From contig NZ_KI421514.1 in assembly GCF_000473325.1 (NCBI RefSeq), positions 371,500 through 435,499 on the forward strand: 64,000 nucleotides of DNA, written 5' to 3'. Within the stretch, counting starts at the first letter, position 1, and each line of letters starts with the position of its first letter. The notes beneath the pieces are model-generated. The model was not told the origin of the DNA. It saw only the letters and a program-made list of their open reading frames with translations, and ran no database searches. Shown piece by piece: positions 48,191-57,945 of the stretch. This stretch comes from Leisingera caerulea DSM 24564. Its GTDB lineage: Bacteria > Pseudomonadota > Alphaproteobacteria > Rhodobacterales > Rhodobacteraceae. Both the position numbers and the translations under genes were made by a program.

Positions 48191-50431
48191 TTACAGCCCC
48201 CGCAGGTACTCCATCACCGCCGGGCGCACCGCCTGGTCGCCGCGGTGGCGCGCATCCGAGATGATCTTGCGCAGCTCACCCAGATCCACCCGCAGCAGCA
48301 GCGATTTCACCGGCCCGATCGAGGCCGGGCGCATCGACAGCGTGCGGATGCCCATCGCGGCCAGGCACACCGCCTCGACCGGCCGCCCTGCATCCTCCCC
48401 GCAGAAGCTGAGCGGCGTGCCGGAGATCGCGCAGCGTTCGACAATCCGCTCGATAAAGCTCAGGAAGCTGACATTCAGCGTGTCATAGCGGCGGCGCACC
48501 CGCTCGTTCTCGCGGTCAGCCGCAAAGAAGAACTGCTTCAGGTCGTTGCCGCCGATCGAGATGAACGCCACCTCGTCAAAGAACTTCTGCGGCGCATAGG
48601 CCAGCGACGGCGTCTCCAGCATCGCGCCCACCTCCAGATCGGATGGCAGCACGTGGCCCAGAATACGCTCGCGCTCGATTGTCTTTTCTACCTCGGCCTT
48701 GGCGGCGCGGTATTCCTCGAACTGCGCCACAAAGGGGAACATGACCGACAGCGGCCGCCCCTCGGCGGCGCGCAGCAGCGCTTGCAGCTGCATCCGCATC
48801 ACCCCGGGCTTGTCCAGCCCGACCCGGATCGCCCGCCAGCCCAGCGCCGGGTTCGGCTCATCCGTGGGCTTCATGTAAGGCAGCACCTTGTCGGAGCCGA
48901 TGTCCAGCGTGCGGAACACCACCGGCTTGCCGTGGGCCGCGTCCAGAACCCGTTTGTACAAGGCCACCAGCTCCGAACGCTTCGGCATCTGGTTGCGCAC
49001 CAGGAACTGCAGTTCGGTGCGGAACAGCCCCACCCCTTCGGCGCCAGAGCCGTCCAGCGACGGCAGGTCAGCCATCAGGCCCGCGTTCATCATCATGTTT
49101 ATGCGCTGCCCGTCGGTTGTCACCGCGGACTTGTTGCGGATCGAGGCATAGCGCTCCTGCGCCTGGGTATGCATCGCGATCTTGTCGCGGAAGGCGCCGA
49201 CGACGGTTTCGTCGGGGCGCAGATGCACCACGCCCTGATCGCCGTCCACCATGATGTGGTCGCCATTCAGCGCCTCGGTGGTGACGCGCTTGGCATTCAC
49301 CACCAGCGGAATTGCCAGCGCCCGCGCAACAATGGCCGCGTGCGAGCCGACGGAGCCTTCCTCCAGCACGATCCCCCGCAAGGACCGGCCGTATTCCAGC
49401 AGATCGCCCGGGCCGATGTTGCGGGCAATGAGGATCGGGTTCTCCGGCAATTCAGCGCCTGTATCGGCGCCCTGGCCGGTCAGAATGCGCAGCAGCCGGT
49501 TCGACAGGTCGTCCAGATCGCTCAGCCGTTCGCGCAGGTATGCGTCCTGCACCTGACTCATCCGGGCGCGGGCCTGGGACTGCTCCTTCTCCACCGCCGC
49601 CTCAGCGCTCAGGCCGCGGGCGATGTCCTCTTCCATGCGCCGCATCCAGCCTTTGGAATTGGCGAACATCCTATAGGCCTCAAGGACCTGCAGCTGCTCC
49701 TTGTCGCCATTGCGGGAGACTTCCAGCATCTTGTCGACACCGACCCGCAGTTCCTCCACCGCGCCGTTCAGCCGCTCCAGCTCGCGCTGCGGATCATCGG
49801 CAATCGGATTAGTGACAATCACCCGCGGCTCGTGCAGCCAGACATTGCCTTCCGCCGCGCCCTCCTGGGCCGAGGTGCCGTGAATCAGCACCGCCTGCTG
49901 GTGCAGCGGAGACAGCGCCGCGCCCTCGCCAACAAAGGCGCCCAGCTCGGTCATCTCGGCGATCACCATTGCCACCACTTCCAGTGCGTAAACCGCGTCC
50001 GAGGAAAACTCGCGCGCCTCCTTGGACTGCACCACCAGCACGCCCAGCATCTCGCCCAGGCGCTGGATCGGCACCCCCAGGAAGGACGAGTACCGCTCCT
50101 CCCCGGTTTCCGGCATGTAGCGGAAGCCTTTGGCATTGGGCGCATCCGGCGTGTTCACCACTTTGCCAAACCGCGCCACCCGGCCCACCAGGCCCTCGCC
50201 GATGCGCATCCGGGTCTGGTGCACCGATTCGATGTTCAGGCCTTGAGTCGCGCACAACTCCAGCGTCTCATCATCGCGGAACAGATAGACTGAGCACACC
50301 TCTGTGCCCATGCTGTCGGCGATCAGATGGGTGATCTTGTCGAGCCGCGCCTGACCGGCATCATCACTCGCCATCGCCTCGCGCAAGCGGCCCAGAAGCT
50401 TCCTGCTTTCGGATTCCGTACTATCGGCCAT
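48191..50431 (-). CDS. ptsP: Phosphoenolpyruvate-protein phosphotransferase PtsP (enzyme I-Ntr)
   Basis: A 746-residue protein. A GAF domain (about 25-165: DKITHLIADSMGTEVCSVYLF through FLGVPIQRLGEMLGVLVVQS) precedes the enzyme I domains, with the phospho-His in GSVGSHAAIVARALAIPL (about 360-378) and the PEP site near FRTELQFLVRNQMP and the final SFCGEDAGRP. It starts the nitrogen phosphotransfer relay to NPr and EIIA-Ntr, tied to nitrogen and K+ status; trkH lies close by. GGGAGAGGG precedes the ATG. Confidence 0.95.
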   Translation of the reverse strand: MADSTESESRKLLGRLREAMASDDAGQARLDKITHLIADSMGTEVCSVYLFRDDETLELCATQGLNIESVHQTRMRIGEGLVGRVARFGKVVNTPDAPNAKGFRYMPETGEERYSSFLGVPIQRLGEMLGVLVVQSKEAREFSSDAVYALEVVAMVIAEMTELGAFVGEGAALSPLHQQAVLIHGTSAQEGAAEGNVWLHEPRVIVTNPIADDPQRELERLNGAVEELRVGVDKMLEVSRNGDKEQLQVLEAYRMFANSKGWMRRMEEDIARGLSAEAAVEKEQSQARARMSQVQDAYLRERLSDLDDLSNRLLRILTGQGADTGAELPENPILIARNIGPGDLLEYGRSLRGIVLEEGSVGSHAAIVARALAIPLVVNAKRVTTEALNGDHIMVDGDQGVVHLRPDETVVGAFRDKIAMHTQAQERYASIRNKSAVTTDGQRINMMMNAGLMADLPSLDGSGAEGVGLFRTELQFLVRNQMPKRSELVALYKRVLDAAHGKPVVFRTLDIGSDKVLPYMKPTDEPNPALGWRAIRVGLDKPGVMRMQLQALLRAAEGRPLSVMFPFVAQFEEYRAAKAEVEKTIERERILGHVLPSDLEVGAMLETPSLAYAPQKFFDEVAFISIGGNDLKQFFFAADRENERVRRRYDTLNVSFLSFIERIVERCAISGTPLSFCGEDAGRPVEAVCLAAMGIRTLSMRPASIGPVKSLLLRVDLGELRKIISDARHRGDQAVRPAVMEYLRGL

Positions 50432-50646
50432 TCTCACCCTCTCCCGAGGTCGTTTCCCCGCACGCTGCCGCCCAGATTGCTCTCCCGGAACGGATACCGC
50501 CCAGAGTAGTACGCCAGCGCTCTCTCCTCCACCCACTTGTCCCACCCCAGGATGAAAAGTCCAAGTGTTTTTACTGCATTGCCCGTATTCAGCGCAGCCC
50601 GCTCCGGCGTTGCGCAAAATACCGCACAGCGCGGCCCAGACACAAC

Positions 50647-50669
50647 AAAGGCGCCGGAAGGGCGCCCTT
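50647..50669 (-). terminator. Terminator after lysC
   Basis: Stem GGCGCC with flanking AAG/CTT extension (about 8 bp) and TTTG on the minus strand, 34 bases after the lysC stop. Confidence 0.55.
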
Positions 50670-50702
50670 GCAATTTACCGGATCTCTTTATCAGATCAGC
50701 GC

Positions 50703-51941
50703 TCAGCCGGCTTTCTGCAGCTCAAACGCGTCGTGCAGCGCCTGCACCGCCAGCTCCATGTACTTGCGGTCGATCAGCACCGAGATCTTGATTTCCGAGG
50801 TGGTGATCACCTTGATGTTGATGCCCTCATCCGACAGCACCTTGAACATCTTGGCCGCCACGCCCGACTGCGAGCGCATGCCGATGCCGACCACCGACAC
50901 CTTGGCCACATCCCTGTCGGCCAGCAGCTCGGCATAGTTCAGCTCGCCCTTTTCCTTGATCGCCAGCAGCGCCTGTTCGGCGCGGGCAACCTGATCGGTC
51001 GGGCAGGAGAAGGTCATGTCGGTGCGGCCCTCTTCGGAGATGTCCTGCACGATCATGTCCACATTCACGCCCGCGTCGCTCAGCGTTGTAAAGATGGTGG
51101 CCGCGATGCCAGGGCGGTCGGCCACCGACTGCACGGTCAGCTTGGCTTCGTCACGGGAATAGGCCACACCGGCCACAACATTGGATTCCATGATTTCCTC
51201 CTCGTCGCAGACCAGGGTTCCGGCCTCGTCGGACTGTTCCTCAAAGCTCGACAGAACGCGCAGCTTCACCTTATAGCGCATTGCCAGTTCGACCGAGCGG
51301 GTTTGCAGCACCTTGGCCCCCAGCGAGGCCAGCTCCAGCATTTCTTCAAAGGCGATCTTGTCCAGCTTGCGCGCCTTGTCGCAAATCCGCGGATCGGTGG
51401 TATAGACGCCGTCCACGTCGGTGTAGATGTCGCAGCGCTCCGCCTCGAACGCGGCGGCAAACGCCACTGCGGTCGTGTCCGAACCGCCGCGGCCCAGGGT
51501 GGTGATACGGCCCTCGGGGCTGATGCCCTGGAAACCGGCCACAACCGCCACTTTCATGCCCTCGGCAAACTTGGCACGGATGTTTTCCGGCGGAATCTCC
51601 TCGATCCGGGCCTGGCTGTGCGCCGAATTGGTCTTGAGCGGCACCTGCCAGCCCTGCCAGCTGCGCGCCGGGACATCCATCTCCTGCAGCGTCAGCGCCA
51701 TCAGGCCGGCGGTCACGTTCTCGCCCGAGGACACCACGGCGTCATATTCCCGCGCATCGTACAGCGGCGAGGTCTCATCGACCCAGCCCACCAGCTCGTT
51801 GGTCTTACCGGACATGGCAGAGACGATGACGATCACGTCATAGCCCTTGGCCACTTCAACGCCGACACGCTTGGCGGCGCGGCGGATGCGGTCCAGGTTG
51901 GCGACAGATGTGCCGCCGAATTTCATCACAAGTACGGGCAT
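50703..51941 (-). CDS. lysC: Aspartate kinase
   Basis: A 412-residue kinase. It starts MPVLVMKFGGTSVANLDRIRR, with the catalytic GRGGSDTTAVAFAAAFEAE and DVDGVYTTDPRI segments, and then two ACT domains (about 265-410) that mediate feedback inhibition. First step to lysine, threonine and methionine. GGGAG precedes the ATG at 51941. Stands between ptsP and trkH without overlap. Confidence 0.97.
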   Translation of the reverse strand: MPVLVMKFGGTSVANLDRIRRAAKRVGVEVAKGYDVIVIVSAMSGKTNELVGWVDETSPLYDAREYDAVVSSGENVTAGLMALTLQEMDVPARSWQGWQVPLKTNSAHSQARIEEIPPENIRAKFAEGMKVAVVAGFQGISPEGRITTLGRGGSDTTAVAFAAAFEAERCDIYTDVDGVYTTDPRICDKARKLDKIAFEEMLELASLGAKVLQTRSVELAMRYKVKLRVLSSFEEQSDEAGTLVCDEEEIMESNVVAGVAYSRDEAKLTVQSVADRPGIAATIFTTLSDAGVNVDMIVQDISEEGRTDMTFSCPTDQVARAEQALLAIKEKGELNYAELLADRDVAKVSVVGIGMRSQSGVAAKMFKVLSDEGINIKVITTSEIKISVLIDRKYMELAVQALHDAFELQKAG

Positions 51942-52119
51942 ATGGAACGGGTCTCCCTGCGCTTGCGGGTTTCGGTCCCGTGCCTCATATGCGAGCGGCC
52001 CTGTAAGGGCAAGAGCGCGCAGCCCCATCCGGCAAGGAAGCTGCGGTTCCGCCAGCCCCTGCGGCGCGGCAAAGCGCCACAACAGGCGGTTTGCGCAATT
52101 TCTGCCAATCCGCGCGCTG

Positions 52120-53568
52120 TCAGCCGCGCCAGAACCGCACCGTCAGAATGGCGTAGACCGCCATCAGTTCCAGCCGCCCGATCAGCATTGCCGCGCTCAG
52201 GATCCATTTCGCCGGATCGTTGAGAGTGGAAAAATTGCCGGCCGGCCCGATTGTATCGCCCAGCCCGGGGCCGATGTTGGCCACTGCAGTGGCCGCGCCC
52301 GAGACTGCGGTGACAAAGTCCAGCCCCGTCAGCGCCAGCGCCCAGGCAACCACCCCCAATGTAACCACAAAGAACATGAAAAAGGAGATCACCGAGCTCA
52401 GCACCTCAGCGTTCACGGGACGCCCCTCATAACGGGTGATGAACACCCCGTGCGGCGAGCGGATGCGCTGGATCTGATTGCGTATCGAGGCAAACAACAG
52501 CTGGTAGCGGAAGATCTTGACTGAACAGGCGGTCGAGCCCGCGCAGCCGCCGATCAGCCCGGTGAAAAAGAAGATCATCACCAGAAAGCTGCCCCATTGC
52601 ATGTAATCGGCGCTGGCATAACCGGTGCCCGACATGATCGAGGTGATATTGAACAGGGCCGAGCGCAGCGCCTCCTCGCCGCCATGCGGGCGCGCGTAGT
52701 ACAGCACGCCTGCGGCAATCGCGACCAGCAGCCCCAGCGTCATCATGAAGCCCCGGATCTGGCTGTCGCGCAGCATCGGGGTGCCGTGGCCGTTGATCAG
52801 CTGCACATAGCGCACGAAGGGCAGCGCCGCCAGGATCATAAAGACAGAGGCGGCATATTCCACCGGCCCGGCAAAGGCCCCGAAGGACGCATCGTAATTG
52901 GCAAAGCCGCCGGTCGCGATGGTGGTCATCGAATGCACCAGCGCATCAAACGGCCCCATGCCCATCACCATGTAAACCAGCATGCAGGCCATCGTCAGCG
53001 ACACGTAGATCAGCGAAATCTGCTTGGCGATCGCCTGCGCGCGCGGCAGGATTTTCCCAAAGGTGTCAAAGCTTTCCGATTTAAAGATCTGCATCCCCCC
53101 GACCCGAAGCTCGGGCAGGAACACCATCGCCACAACAATGATGCCGATCCCGCCGACCCATTGCAGGATGCCACGCCACAGCAGCAATCCGCGCGGCAGA
53201 TCATCAAGTCCCGAGATCACCGTCGAGCCGGTTGTGGTCAGCCCCGACATCGCCTCGAAAAAAGCATCGACAAAACGCAGCTCGGTGGCCCCCAGCATCA
53301 GCGGCACCGCACCGAACAGCGGCAGCGCAAGCCAGACCATCGTGGTCAGAAGGAAGGTCTGGCGGATGCTCAGCCCCTCCTTCACCCCGTTGGCACAGCT
53401 CAGCGCCATCAGCCCGCCGACCAGAATGGTGAACACCGCGCTTTCCAGAAAAACATGCCACTCGCCGCGGCCGTCCAGCAGATCGACCAGCAGCGGGAAC
53501 ACCATCATGGCTCCCAAGATGACGACCAGCAGGCCGATGACATATCCAACCGGGCGGAGATCCAACAT
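52120..53568 (-). CDS. trkH: Potassium uptake protein TrkH
   Basis: A 482-residue inner membrane protein with four pore-loop repeats: GLTTTGSTVISGL, TIATGGFANYD, IMSGTGYASADYMQWGS and AVANIGPGLGDTIGPAGNFSTL, each with the selectivity Gly. It works with the TrkA NAD-binding subunit, which is not nearby. K+ import across the membrane. Confidence 0.94.
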   Translation of the reverse strand: MLDLRPVGYVIGLLVVILGAMMVFPLLVDLLDGRGEWHVFLESAVFTILVGGLMALSCANGVKEGLSIRQTFLLTTMVWLALPLFGAVPLMLGATELRFVDAFFEAMSGLTTTGSTVISGLDDLPRGLLLWRGILQWVGGIGIIVVAMVFLPELRVGGMQIFKSESFDTFGKILPRAQAIAKQISLIYVSLTMACMLVYMVMGMGPFDALVHSMTTIATGGFANYDASFGAFAGPVEYAASVFMILAALPFVRYVQLINGHGTPMLRDSQIRGFMMTLGLLVAIAAGVLYYARPHGGEEALRSALFNITSIMSGTGYASADYMQWGSFLVMIFFFTGLIGGCAGSTACSVKIFRYQLLFASIRNQIQRIRSPHGVFITRYEGRPVNAEVLSSVISFFMFFVVTLGVVAWALALTGLDFVTAVSGAATAVANIGPGLGDTIGPAGNFSTLNDPAKWILSAAMLIGRLELMAVYAILTVRFWRG

Positions 53569-53615
53569 GCGGCGCAGCGTTGGCCCCCCGCGCGGTAAGT
53601 GTCAAGTGTGCGGCG

Positions 53616-54560
53616 CTATTCGCCGCTGCCTCTGGTGCCAGCAGCGTTGCGCTGCGGCATCTGCGGCGGCGAAGACGGCTTGCGCGGCCGCTTGGCAGAG
53701 CCGGACTGGGCTGCCTCCGCCTTGGCTGGTGCTTTCACCTCAGGCGGCTTAGCTCCCGCGGCTTTTGCCTCAGGCGCCCTTGCCTCAGGAGCCTTTGCCT
53801 CAGGCGCCTTTGCTTCCGGTGCCTTTGCTTCAGGTTTCTTTGCCTGAGGCGCCGCGGCCTTGGTCTCGGGTGCCTTCAACGCAGCAGCCTTGGCGTCCGG
53901 CGCTGCGGCCTTTGGCGCTTCGGCCTTGGCTGCGGGTTTCTCTGCCGCCTTGGCCGGCTGTTCCGGCGCGCTCTTGCGGGATGCGGAGGTGCGGAACACC
54001 GCGGGTGCCTCTTTCATCCCGGGTCCGGCAGCCGCCCCGCCTTGCTTGGCGGCCTGATTGCCGGCGGCGTCTTTGGCTGGCTGTGCCGCGGCAGTCTTGG
54101 CCTGCTCCGGCTTGGCCGCCGTATCTGCCGCCGCCGCACGGGCCGGGGCCTTTCGCGCGGCAGGCTTGCGGGTTGCAGGCTTCCGGGTTGCAGCCTTGCG
54201 GGCCGCCGGCTTTTTGGCTGCCGCCTTCCGGGCCGTCTTGGCAGCCGGCTTCTTGCCGGGCTGCGCCTTTGCGTCCGCGTCCGCCACGGCTTCCGTTCCG
54301 GCTGCCGCTAGCGGGGCCGTTTCCGCCTCCGCTCCGGCGTCAGCTTGGCCTTCCGGCACGGTCTCCGCCGCGGCCGGGTTTGCGCCCATCAGCCGCCGTT
54401 GCGCCTCAAGCATCGAATGCGCCATCCGCATCTGCTCAAAGGGGGTCTGCAACGCCGCCTCTGCCGCCTGGCGCCACAGCTTCAGCTGTATGCCGGCCGC
54501 AAACCCCGCCCATTCATGCGCCCGGGCCGTGAAACCGGCAAAGTGGTGAAAGCTCGTCAT
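53616..54560 (-). CDS. Ala/Lys/Pro-rich protein with phasin-like N-terminal helices
   Basis: A 314-residue protein. Residues 1-60 form an amphipathic helix pair (FHHFAGFTARAHEWAGFAAGIQLKLWRQ, then TPFEQMRMAHSMLEAQRRLMG) that resembles phasins. The rest is histone-H1-like: KKPAARKAATRKPATRKPA repeats (about 100-150) and a run of EAKAPEAKAPEAKAPEARAPE (in pieces) near 275-295 encoded by a 15-bp DNA repeat. Phasin with a DNA- or granule-binding tail is possible. TTGAGGAG precedes the ATG. Not firmly assigned. Confidence 0.6.
   Translation of the reverse strand: MTSFHHFAGFTARAHEWAGFAAGIQLKLWRQAAEAALQTPFEQMRMAHSMLEAQRRLMGANPAAAETVPEGQADAGAEAETAPLAAAGTEAVADADAKAQPGKKPAAKTARKAAAKKPAARKAATRKPATRKPAARKAPARAAAADTAAKPEQAKTAAAQPAKDAAGNQAAKQGGAAAGPGMKEAPAVFRTSASRKSAPEQPAKAAEKPAAKAEAPKAAAPDAKAAALKAPETKAAAPQAKKPEAKAPEAKAPEAKAPEARAPEAKAAGAKPPEVKAPAKAEAAQSGSAKRPRKPSSPPQMPQRNAAGTRGSGE
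53764..53850. repeat. 15-bp tandem repeat inside the Ala/Lys-rich gene
   Basis: About six units of roughly GCCTCAGGCGCCTTT, imperfect, encode the EAKAP repeat of the overlapping gene. Copy number may vary between strains. Confidence 0.75.
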
Positions 54561-54863
54561 CTGGTACTCCTCAAGTCCTGCACTGGCCTTGCGCCGGGGC
54601 TGCATTGAGATGTCCGGGCAAGGATATCGGGGAGCGGACGCCGGATGCGCACCGGGCCGGGTCCAGCAGAATTCGGGCCGTCAATTGCAGACACCTGCGC
54701 ACAAGCTCCCCTGCCCCCGGCAGGATAACCGGGGGATTCGCAGATCAGGCTAACATGCGTTTCTGCGCAGCGGCGTAAAAATTGCGGCAACGCAGAAAAT
54801 GCCGCAGAGCAGGCTCGTTTCAGGCGGAAACCTGCCTGCAAATCAGGCAGGCGCGCGCGTGTC
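54561..54863. other. 303-bp intergenic region
   Basis: Between folE2 and the Ala/Lys-rich gene, both on the minus strand. It holds the folE2 terminator hairpin and the promoter region of the next gene. No further feature was recognised. Confidence 0.6.
54831..54851 (-). terminator. Hairpin after folE2
   Basis: CCTGCCTG/CAGGCAGG, 8-bp perfect stem with a 5-nt loop, 12 bases after the folE2 stop, then GTTTCC on the minus strand. Confidence 0.55.
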
Positions 54864-55967
<1,104 letters not shown>

Positions 55968-56077
55968 CGGCGTTTCCCCCAGTGATACGGCCCATATAAG
56001 GTCCGGCAGGCCACCCTCATATACTGTTACGCGGCAATTTTCAAAACGGATCCGCCATTTGCGGCAGAACCGGCGCC

Positions 56078-56929
56078 TTATCGGACCCCCAACGCCTCTG
56101 CAAGCGCCCTCAAGCGCCGCGAACGCGACTTGTAATGCGCAGTGACCAGCACATAAGGCCGCGCCATCTCCAGCGCCGGCCCCTCCAGCCGGTGCAGCCT
56201 GCCCGCGCGGAGTTCGCCGCCCACAACCTGCTCCGGCAGCAGCGCAATGCCCAGCCCCGCCTGCACCAGCGACACGACAGAGGGAACCGACTGCCCGATC
56301 GCCGCCGCCAGGCTGGGGCGCTCAATCCCATGCTGCGTAAAATACTGCCGCCAGCCCGGCACCGAGGAAATCGTCTCGCCCCAGGCAACCTCGACCAGCG
56401 GCGCACTGCGCACATCGGCCTGCGGATCCGCTCCGACCGGCACCAGCCGGTCCTTGAACAGTGCCTGCGTCCGGTGCTCCGGATGCTCGCCGCCATAGGC
56501 CAGCCGCGCATCAATACCCTCGGCTTCCAGGTCGATCCTGTCATCCTCGATCCGAAGCCGCACCGTCACGTCAGGCCGCGCCTGCGCAAACAGCTTCAGC
56601 CGCTCCGGCAGCCACAGCTGCGCCAATGCAGGCGTGGCAGAAATCACCAGCGGGCGGCTTTTGGCGCCTTCGGTCATCGCTTCGGTGAAACTGGCGATCT
56701 CCGCCAGCGATACCGCCGCCCGTTGGTAGTAATCCCGCCCCGCATCCGTCAGCCGCACCTGATTGGCGCGGCGGACAAACAGCTTCAGCGCCAGCCAGTC
56801 CTCCAGGTTCTTGACCTGCATCGACACCGCAGCAGAGCTCACCCCCAGCTCCGCCCCCGCAGCCGAAAAACTCCCGGTCCGGGCAGCGCATTCAAAGGCG
56901 CGCAGGGCGTTCAGGGGCGGCAGCTTCAT
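56078..56929 (-). CDS. LysR-family regulator, GcvA-like
   Basis: A 283-residue protein. The helix-turn-helix begins LPPLNALRAFECAARTGSFSAAGAELGVSSAAVSMQVKNLEDWL in pieces (about 3-48), the GcvA/AmpR pattern, followed by the effector domain. The ATG at 56929 matches the family start; no strong ribosome site. It lies 110 bases from the divergent 2OG oxygenase gene, its probable target. Confidence 0.9.
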   Translation of the reverse strand: MKLPPLNALRAFECAARTGSFSAAGAELGVSSAAVSMQVKNLEDWLALKLFVRRANQVRLTDAGRDYYQRAAVSLAEIASFTEAMTEGAKSRPLVISATPALAQLWLPERLKLFAQARPDVTVRLRIEDDRIDLEAEGIDARLAYGGEHPEHRTQALFKDRLVPVGADPQADVRSAPLVEVAWGETISSVPGWRQYFTQHGIERPSLAAAIGQSVPSVVSLVQAGLGIALLPEQVVGGELRAGRLHRLEGPALEMARPYVLVTAHYKSRSRRLRALAEALGVR

Positions 56930-57039
56930 GGCGGCACAGTGCAAGAAATGCTTATGCTCGCCAAGATATTTTATAGTGGTCAGATGTCCGCGCAGCGCGC
57001 AGGCTTTACAAAAGACCATCAAGATCCAAGGACCACCCC

Positions 57040-57828
57040 ATGCACGATATTCTTGATCTCGACCGTTACCCGCTCGACCGCCCCGGCACCCCGGAATGGC
57101 AGGCGCTGGTGGACCGCTGCCGTGCTGAGCTGGCCGCCGACGGCATGTTCAGCCTGGAGGGGCTGATGAAGCCGGAGGTGGCCCAAGGCGCAGCCGACGC
57201 GCTGAAAGGCAAGTTCGAGACCGAAAGCTTCCACCACAAGCGCTGGCACAACATCTATTTCAAGGACCGCGTCGAGGGGCTGGCCTCGGACCACCCGGCC
57301 CTGCAGAAGGTGGAGACCTCGAACTTCACCCTGTGTGCCGACCAGTTCCCGGACTCGCCTGTGCTTCGGCTGTACGACTGGCCGCCCTTTGCCGAATTCC
57401 TCGCCGCCACAATGGACAAGCCCGCGCTTTACACCATGGACGACCCGCTGGCGCGGCTGAACATCATGTCCTACGGAGCCGATCAGGCGCTGAACTGGCA
57501 TTTCGACCGTTCTGAATTCACCACCACCATGCTGCTGCAAGCGCCTGAGGAAGGCGGCGAGTTCATCTACAGCCCCGAGCTGCGCAGTGATGACGATCCG
57601 AATTACGCAGGCGTCGAACGGCTGCTGAAGGGTGAAGACCCCAACATGCGCTCGATCACCCTGGCGCCCGGCACGCTGAACATCTTCCGCGGCAAGAATT
57701 CACCCCACCGGGTCGGCACCGTCAAAGGCGGCAAGACCAGGGTGATCGCCGTCTTCACCTTCTACGAACGCCCGGGCGTGCGGTTCAGCGATGAGGAAAA
57801 CATCGGCTTTTACGGCCGCGCCTCCTGA
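57040..57828 (+). CDS. Fe(II)/2-oxoglutarate-dependent oxygenase-like protein
   Basis: A 262-residue protein. The double-stranded beta-helix carries HFDRSEFTTTMLLQ (His-x-Asp, about 151-164) and SPHRVGTVKGGKTRVIAVFTFYERPG (distal His, then Arg for 2-oxoglutarate, about 222-247). These are the iron and cosubstrate residues of the family. AAGGA precedes the ATG. It is divergent from a GcvA-like LysR gene, so expression is likely inducible. Substrate unknown, perhaps a free amino acid or small metabolite. Confidence 0.8.
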   Translation: MHDILDLDRYPLDRPGTPEWQALVDRCRAELAADGMFSLEGLMKPEVAQGAADALKGKFETESFHHKRWHNIYFKDRVEGLASDHPALQKVETSNFTLCADQFPDSPVLRLYDWPPFAEFLAATMDKPALYTMDDPLARLNIMSYGADQALNWHFDRSEFTTTMLLQAPEEGGEFIYSPELRSDDDPNYAGVERLLKGEDPNMRSITLAPGTLNIFRGKNSPHRVGTVKGGKTRVIAVFTFYERPGVRFSDEENIGFYGRAS

Positions 57829-57849
57829 GCCGGCCCCCGCTGAAAGAAA

Positions 57850-57888
57850 AGAGGGGGCTGTCTGCCCCCTCTTGAGCCTCCGGCTCAA
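57850..57888 (+). terminator. Double hairpin after the 2OG oxygenase gene
   Basis: AGAGGGGGC/GCCCCCTCT at 57850-57872, then TTGAGCC/GGCTCAA at 57872-57888. It separates convergent genes and precedes repeat copy 3. Confidence 0.7.
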
Positions 57889-57898
57889 TTCACCCCGA

Positions 57899-57919
57899 GG
57901 ATATTTTCAGCCAGATGAA
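57899..57919. repeat. Intergenic repeat, copy 3
   Basis: Identical over 21 bp to the repeats at 2217 and 10755; here it follows ATTCACCCCGA, which resembles the ATTCACCCCA before copy 2. Confidence 0.75.
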
Positions 57920-57945
57920 TAAATGTTTTTCCGGCTGTAACGGGG

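Noticed and set aside
48119..50293. A 724-codon plus-strand frame
   Set aside because: Antisense to ptsP, which has clear domains and a ribosome site. Long reverse frames are common at this GC content.
51942..52119. Lysine riboswitch before lysC
   Set aside because: The leader is short and lacks the conserved lysine-aptamer helices; ACT-domain feedback is enough to explain control.
55968..56077. Zur box before folE2
   Set aside because: FolE2 is often zinc-regulated, but I found no convincing palindrome of the TGTTATA type in this gap.
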